From: Bacteriovoracaceae bacterium | GTDB lineage: Bacteria; Bdellovibrionota; Bacteriovoracia; Bacteriovoracales; Bacteriovoracaceae | Assembly (NCBI GenBank): GCA_947377285.1 | Contig: CANCFT010000016.1 | Coordinates: 18,245-82,244 of the forward strand | Direction: 5' to 3' | DNA: 64,000 nt | Shown here: positions 59,896 through 64,000 of the stretch, piece after piece | How the letters are laid out: every line of letters starts with the position of its first letter | Position numbering within the stretch: position 1 is the first letter of the stretch | Position numbers and translations under genes: made by a program | Notes under the pieces: generated by a model | Told to the model about the DNA's origin: nothing | Database searches by the model: none | What the model saw: only the letters and a program-made list of their open reading frames with translations

Positions 59896-61296
59896 TTATT
59901 GAGAAATTGTTTGTTCTCTCAAATTTAAAACAGACTTTAGTTGTTCTTCGCTTAGAATATTTCTCTCATTAAGAATTTCTAAAATCGTTTTATTTTTGAC
60001 TAAGGCCTCTTTAATTATTTCTGAAGCCTTTTCATATCCAATTAGAGGGTTAAGCACTGTGATAATTTGAGTTGTTTGGCTTAAAAATTTTTCACATTGT
60101 GCAACATTAGCTTTAATTCCTAGAATGCAATTTTGAGTAATTGAGCGTATGGCATTTTTTAAAAGATGAGTTGATTCTAAGTTAAGATGGGCCATAAGGG
60201 GCATCATTACGTTGAGTTCAAGTTGTCCTGCGGAATTGGCAAAGCTCATGGCGTGATCATTTCCCAAAACTTTATAAAACACTTGATTCCCCATTTCTAA
60301 AATTGAAGGATTTATTTTCCCTGGCATAATACTTGATCCGGGCTGGCTTGCAGGTAAAATTATTTCAGCAAGCCCCGTATGCGGTCCAGAGCTTAGTAAG
60401 CGTAAATCATTCATTATTCGAGTCAATTCTAAGCATGTGGAGCGCAGTGCATTTGAATAAGTCATCATTGGTAATTGAGACTGCATGGCCGAAATCATAT
60501 TTGCTGAAAGAGATAATTTTTTATCATTAAAGAACTCTTGAAGTTCAAGAATTATAAATTGCCTAAAACCTTTCGGTACGTTTAATCCTGTTCCGACAGC
60601 TGATCCACCAATACCTAAAATGCGTAAGGATTGTTGAGCAAGAATAAATTGTTCAATCAATTGGTCAATTGTAAAACTATAAGCTTCAAATTCTTGGCCT
60701 AATCTTATTGGAACCGCATCTTGCAGATGAGTTCTTCCGGCTTTAATAATAGAATCAAACTCGAGGGCCTTAGCTTTTAAAGCATCAGATAAATTTGATA
60801 ATTCAACTACAAGTTCAATTGATAGATTGAGAGTTGCAAGCCTCATTGATGTCGGGTAAACATCATTTGTACTTTGAGACATATTCACATGATTATTGGG
60901 ATGAACTGGAGAGTAAGTTCCTAAGGATTGACCTAAACTCTCATTGGCAATATTTGCCACTACTTCGTTGATATTCATATTTTGAGAAGTTCCAGCACCA
61001 GCTTGAAAAGTATCAACTATAAAATAACGACCACTTTCATAAAGTGTTGACTCATCCAAGGATAGAAGTGAATTAATGGCCTTAACGATTGCTTGGGAAA
61101 TTCTTTTATCTAATGCATGGGATTTAAAATTGGCAATGGCAGCAGATTTTTTCAAAAGCAAAAGGGATCGAATCATCATTGGATGAATTTTCGTCCCACT
61201 TATTTGAAAATTTTGAGCGGCCCTTAATGATTGAATTCCATAATAGGCATTTGAGGGAACTTCCATTGGTCCTAAGCTGTCATGTTCTATTCTCAT
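59896..61296 (-). CDS. aspA: Aspartate ammonia-lyase
   Basis: A protein of 466 residues of the fumarase/aspartase superfamily, converting aspartate to fumarate and ammonia. It has RIEHDSLGPMEVPSNAYYG, AGAGTSQNMNINEVVANIA, MSQSTNDVYPTSMR, GRTHLQDAVPIRLGQEF and the signature GSSIMPGKINP. The TSQNMN and LQDAVP segments and the length match AspA better than class II fumarase, although a fumarase role is not excluded. It is convergent with the PAP2 gene, one base apart. Promoter region 61297-61440. Confidence 0.88.
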   Translation of the reverse strand: MRIEHDSLGPMEVPSNAYYGIQSLRAAQNFQISGTKIHPMMIRSLLLLKKSAAIANFKSHALDKRISQAIVKAINSLLSLDESTLYESGRYFIVDTFQAGAGTSQNMNINEVVANIANESLGQSLGTYSPVHPNNHVNMSQSTNDVYPTSMRLATLNLSIELVVELSNLSDALKAKALEFDSIIKAGRTHLQDAVPIRLGQEFEAYSFTIDQLIEQFILAQQSLRILGIGGSAVGTGLNVPKGFRQFIILELQEFFNDKKLSLSANMISAMQSQLPMMTYSNALRSTCLELTRIMNDLRLLSSGPHTGLAEIILPASQPGSSIMPGKINPSILEMGNQVFYKVLGNDHAMSFANSAGQLELNVMMPLMAHLNLESTHLLKNAIRSITQNCILGIKANVAQCEKFLSQTTQIITVLNPLIGYEKASEIIKEALVKNKTILEILNERNILSEEQLKSVLNLREQTISQ

Positions 61297-61491
61297 TTTT
61301 TTAACCTTTGAAAAAAATTTAAGAAGGGAGGTATTTACAAAAAATAATGCCTTTAAAAATCATTATTGTTTAATATTTTTTTAATATAGGTGAAAAAACT
61401 ATTCTACTTATGGAATTAATATATTTTAAAGCTTAATTTTTAAGTGCTACATTTTTTTTCGTCTGGAATTAACCATACGAATGGAAATAAT

Positions 61492-62076
61492 ATGAACAGA
61501 ATTATTGCTTTTGCTGGGAGTACTAGAACAAATTCCTATAATAAAAAAATCTTAAAAATGGCAGTTTTTGGCGCCCGCGATGCGGGGGCAGAAGTAACTG
61601 TTATAGACCTGCAAGACTATTCTCTACCATTATATGATGGTGATTTAGAAGAAAAGTTTGGCATTCCTGAAAATGCTAAGAAATTAAAAGAACTATTTAA
61701 CTCGCATCATGGACTTTTAATGGCCCTGCCTGAATATAATAGTTCTATAAGTGGTGTTTTCAAAAATACTATTGATTGGGTCTCACGGTCTGATCATAAT
61801 GAAATGCCGTTAGAGTCACTCAAAGGAAAAATTGCCGCTTTATTAAGTGCTTCTCCTGGATCGTTGGGAGGCATTAGAGGATTAGAGCATGCACGAGCAA
61901 TGCTTCAAAATCTCAATGTGCTCGTCTTACCCGATCAAGTTTGCGTTTCTAGGGCCCATGAAGCTTTTCTAGAAGATGGAAATTTTAAAGATGATCAAAT
62001 TAAAAAATCAATTGAAAAATTAGGAGTAAATTTGGTTGCTTTGACCTTGAGGGCCCGCGGTTACCACTCTCTCTAA
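61492..62076 (+). CDS. NADPH-dependent FMN reductase
   Basis: A flavodoxin-like reductase of 194 residues from the ATG at 61492 (TTG 61444 adds 16 residues that do not fit the fold). IIAFAGSTRTNSYNKKIL binds the FMN phosphate, and ALPEYNSSISGVFKNTIDWVSR is the family signature. It reduces FMN, quinones, chromate or azo compounds in the cytoplasm. GGA lies about six bases before the ATG. The next gene begins 38 bases later, so co-transcription is possible. Confidence 0.9.
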   Translation: MNRIIAFAGSTRTNSYNKKILKMAVFGARDAGAEVTVIDLQDYSLPLYDGDLEEKFGIPENAKKLKELFNSHHGLLMALPEYNSSISGVFKNTIDWVSRSDHNEMPLESLKGKIAALLSASPGSLGGIRGLEHARAMLQNLNVLVLPDQVCVSRAHEAFLEDGNFKDDQIKKSIEKLGVNLVALTLRARGYHSL

Positions 62077-62114
62077 ATTGCATTAAAACAAATATCAATA
62101 CCAATGGTGAAATT

Positions 62115-63170
62115 ATGTCTTTTATTTCTAAAGTTGTGACTAATTATCCAGATTTTATCGTTCAACAAGAAACAATGATTGAACAATTATTGCGTACGAA
62201 GGGGAGAGACTTTCATCAATTTGTTGATGTCTTAAGTGCTCATAAAGTTAAAACTAGGCATTTTTGTCTTCCTCTCAATTATTATTTTGATCTGAATGAT
62301 CCCGGAAAAAGGAATGTTATCTGGAACGCTGAAAGCTTAATTTTACAGAAAAAAAATATTCAATACTTACTGGATGAATCTAAAATTGATAAGAATGATA
62401 TTGGACTAATTGCAACAATTACGAGCACCGGTTTCTCACTTCCAAGTATGGAAGTGTCTATGATGAACACCTTTCAATTACCTTCTTCGACAAAACGATT
62501 ACCTTTTTGGGGTCTTGGATCTAACGGTGGAGTCTTTGGTATAAATCAAGTACACGAATATTTAAAAAGTCATCCGCAAAAGGGCGCAATACTTTTGGTG
62601 ACAGAATTAGGATCATTAAATTTTCAATTTGACACTAGTTCAGGTCATAATTTAGAACATTTGCTTTTTACAGGTGACGGGGCCGGAGCTGTATTAATGG
62701 TTGGTCGAGATCATCCGCTAAGTTCTAAATGCTTTTTCGAAGTCTTAGATGCAGATTGTATTCTTTGCCCAAATACAGAAAATCTAAGTGTCATGGATAT
62801 GACGGATTCAGGATTTCAATATAAATATTGCTCTGAAACACCAAAGCTAATAGCTTCAACAATTAAAGCTTCTGCTAACCAATTTTTAAATCGAAATCAA
62901 ATTGATAGCTCTGATATAACCCTCTTTTTACCACCTGGAGAATCTCCTGCTAGCATAAATGCTTACAGAAATGGACTTCATTTAACCGATAGTAAGGTTA
63001 TAGATAGTTGGGAGAGTTTAGAAAAATTTGGAAATACTTCATCCGTTTCTACAATTGAAATTCTTAAACAGACATTGTCTTCTGCTGATATTAGTCCGAA
63101 TAAATTAGCTCTTTTGCTTTCAATGGGGACCGGGATGAGTCTAGAATTCAGTCTTCTTAAAAAAGTGTAG
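62115..63170 (+). CDS. Type III PKS/KAS-III-like protein without catalytic Cys and His
   Basis: A protein of 351 residues with the thiolase fold of type III polyketide synthases: IATITSTGFSLPSME, then PFWGLGSNGGVFGINQ where the catalytic Cys would lie (Ser136 here), LFLPPGESP where His-Pro-Gly-Gly is expected (Pro273 replaces His), and EKFGNTSSVST keeping Asn307. The spacings of 137 and 34 match the family, so the alignment is firm. It cannot use the standard Cys-His-Asn chemistry and may be a structural or regulatory partner, or have another activity. It may share a transcript with the FMN reductase. Compare the intact PKS at the window's left edge. Confidence 0.8.
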   Translation: MSFISKVVTNYPDFIVQQETMIEQLLRTKGRDFHQFVDVLSAHKVKTRHFCLPLNYYFDLNDPGKRNVIWNAESLILQKKNIQYLLDESKIDKNDIGLIATITSTGFSLPSMEVSMMNTFQLPSSTKRLPFWGLGSNGGVFGINQVHEYLKSHPQKGAILLVTELGSLNFQFDTSSGHNLEHLLFTGDGAGAVLMVGRDHPLSSKCFFEVLDADCILCPNTENLSVMDMTDSGFQYKYCSETPKLIASTIKASANQFLNRNQIDSSDITLFLPPGESPASINAYRNGLHLTDSKVIDSWESLEKFGNTSSVSTIEILKQTLSSADISPNKLALLLSMGTGMSLEFSLLKKV

Positions 63171-63225
63171 TAAGAAATTATATCCAATTTGTGTGCAAGC
63201 ATTTTTTATTTGCATGAAATCATTG

Positions 63226-63252
63226 TTTTGTTATATCCTATATATAACAAAA
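63226..63252. promoter_or_regulatory. Perfect 11-bp inverted repeat upstream of the H1-like gene
   Basis: TTTTGTTATAT (63226-63236) and ATATAACAAAA (63242-63252) are exactly complementary around CCTAT. TTGCAT (63210-63215) and TATCCT (63234-63239, 18-nt spacer) could be the promoter, which the repeat would overlap. Confidence 0.5.
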
Positions 63253-63276
63253 ACAAATTCCACTTTGGAGGATTTC

Positions 63277-63510
63277 ATGGCCGTTAAGAAAGCAACAACT
63301 ACAAAAAAGAAAGTAGCAAAGAAAGTCGTTAAATCGACAGCAAAAAAAGCTACAAAAAAAGTAGCTAAGAAAGCGACGAAAAAAGTAGCTAAGAAAGCAA
63401 CGAAAAAAGTAGCTAAGAAAGCGACGAAAAAAGTAGCTAAAAAAGCAACAAAAAAAGTAGCTAAGAAAGCGACAAAAAAAGTAGCTTCAGTAGTTACTCC
63501 TGCAGTTTAA
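63277..63510 (+). CDS. Histone H1-like lysine-rich DNA-binding protein
   Basis: A protein of 77 residues from the ATG at 63277 with GGAGG five bases upstream. Nearly the entire sequence is tandem KATKKVAK units (about six), as in the C-terminal tails of histone H1 and Hc2-type proteins, ending in SVVTPAV. Such proteins bind and compact DNA by charge. The open frame extends further upstream to 63193, but those residues are unlike the protein and precede the ribosome site. The DNA repeats of 24 bases are slightly varied between GCGACG and GCAACA codons. Confidence 0.9.
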   Translation: MAVKKATTTKKKVAKKVVKSTAKKATKKVAKKATKKVAKKATKKVAKKATKKVAKKATKKVAKKATKKVASVVTPAV

Positions 63511-63529
63511 TTAAGTAAGATTTAAAAAA

Positions 63530-63556
63530 GGGACATTTTTAATGTCCCTTTTTTTT
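63530..63556 (+). terminator. Rho-independent terminator of the H1-like gene
   Basis: GGGACATT (63530-63537), loop TTT, AATGTCCC (63541-63548), then eight T. Perfect 8-bp stem, 19 bases after the stop. Confidence 0.9.
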
Positions 63557-63678
63557 AGAAAAATTTCAAATTTAGCTCAAATCAAATCTCAACTCATAAT
63601 CTAAAATCAACTTCGTATGCATTTGTAAAAAAAAATGGTCTAATTTTACCAATAAATAGTTTAAGGGGCCAACACATC

Positions 63679-64000
63679 ATGAAATCACTTTATTTTTTGA
63701 TATTATTTTTCGTAATATTTGCCAATTCATCTTTTGCTCAAAATGAATCGGTTAAAGAAAAAATTTCTGAGTTTAATCAAGATAAAGTCGAAACGATAGC
63801 TCTCATAAAAAAGAGTCTAGCTGAAACAAAAAATAGTATTATTCAAAAAGAAAATGAAATTAGATTAAATAAGGATAAAAAAGAAAAATTAATTTTAGAA
63901 AATGACCTTACTAGACTAAAAGAAAGATATGGGAAAATAAAATTAAATCTTGTCTCTGTTATTACAGATATAAAAATTGATGAAATTAAAAAACCAGAAG
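63679..64000 (+). CDS. Secreted coiled-coil protein (3'-truncated by window edge)
   Basis: The ATG at 63679 opens a frame of 107 codons that runs off the window. A signal peptide ends at NSSFA/QN. The visible mature part is highly charged (Lys/Glu/Asn) and probably coiled coil (about residues 25-95). AAGGGG lies upstream, a little far at about ten bases. The layout recalls the protein at 2164-2694, but no clear similarity is seen. The function is unknown. Confidence 0.7.
   Translation, partial: MKSLYFLILFFVIFANSSFAQNESVKEKISEFNQDKVETIALIKKSLAETKNSIIQKENEIRLNKDKKEKLILENDLTRLKERYGKIKLNLVSVITDIKIDEIKKPE

Noticed and set aside
63340..63490. Regular 24-bp repeats, first considered as a CRISPR-like or satellite array
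   Set aside because: No spacers; the repeats are in frame and encode the KATKKVAK units of the H1-like protein.

Overview
The window is AT-rich DNA (about one third G+C by eye), densely packed and mostly chromosomal in character. It is full of secreted, lipid-anchored and outer-membrane proteins. The mix suggests a Gram-negative predatory or environmental bacterium of the Bdellovibrionota, most likely Bacteriovoracia (Bacteriovorax/Peredibacter-like). The grounds are composition, an H1-like lysine-rich protein made of KATKKVAK repeats, many small proteins with signal peptides, YkgJ-type and DUF4337 proteins, and large repeat-built surface lipoproteins. That placement is inference; there is no rRNA or other strong phylogenetic marker here. 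No CRISPR array, IS element, integrase or prophage was seen.

Layout. 1-2105: the 3' part of an operon encoding a type III polyketide synthase, a small membrane protein and a methyltransferase. 2164-14874: mixed genes, including a GT2 glycosyltransferase, extradiol dioxygenase, radical SAM protein, CBS protein, Tet-type MFS pump, transglutaminase-like secreted protein, TatA, YkgJ protein, DUF3465 protein and a lytic transglycosylase. It also holds a 50-codon secreted peptide gene at 13704-13856. 15040-18922: a large FN3/glycosidase/dockerin-like lipoprotein and a membrane-anchored protein. 19079-28354: an OYE-family reductase, a cardiolipin synthase, several secreted proteins, a putative permuted-papain (DUF4105-like) protein, a methyltransferase and a secreted protein resembling the SidE phosphodiesterase domain. 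28498-35471 (minus strand): a tight six-gene operon with a PstS-like binding protein, a tetraheme lipoprotein of SO2930 type, a YceI protein, a diheme lipoprotein, a monoheme cytochrome fused to an outer-membrane barrel (Cyc2-like layout) and an OprP-type porin. 35763-37926: a three-gene SsuABC/NMT1-type ABC importer, divergent from that operon. 37916-47850: two alkaline-phosphatase-superfamily proteins, a BASS transporter, a lipoprotein with five Big repeats and a LysM protein that probably starts at ATT. 48132-55952: an LCAT-like lipase, tRNA-Val, a heterodimeric ABC exporter, a SurA-like/DsbA lipoprotein and a long coiled-coil protein. 56001-63510: pyruvate kinase with a C-terminal ferredoxin domain, QueG, DgkA, a PAP2 phosphatase, aspartate ammonia-lyase, an FMN reductase, a type III PKS-like protein lacking catalytic Cys and His, and the H1-like protein. 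The window ends inside a secreted coiled-coil gene.

How the genes may work together. The six-gene cytochrome operon has seven CXXCH haem motifs spread over periplasmic, lipid-anchored and outer-membrane parts, next to an anion-type porin and a phosphate-type binding protein. It is the best candidate here for an undescribed system: an outer-membrane electron conduit coupled to capture of an oxyanion. The other clear novelties are the pyruvate kinase-ferredoxin fusion, the catalytically dead PKS paralogue, the secreted SidE-PDE-like protein, the possible structured RNA or foreign ORF at 25447-25774, and a tRNA-Val with C33. A sigma-70-like promoter is visible at the tRNA gene (TTGACA-N17-TAGTAT). 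Strong AAGGAGG-type ribosome binding sites fix many starts, including several TTG starts.
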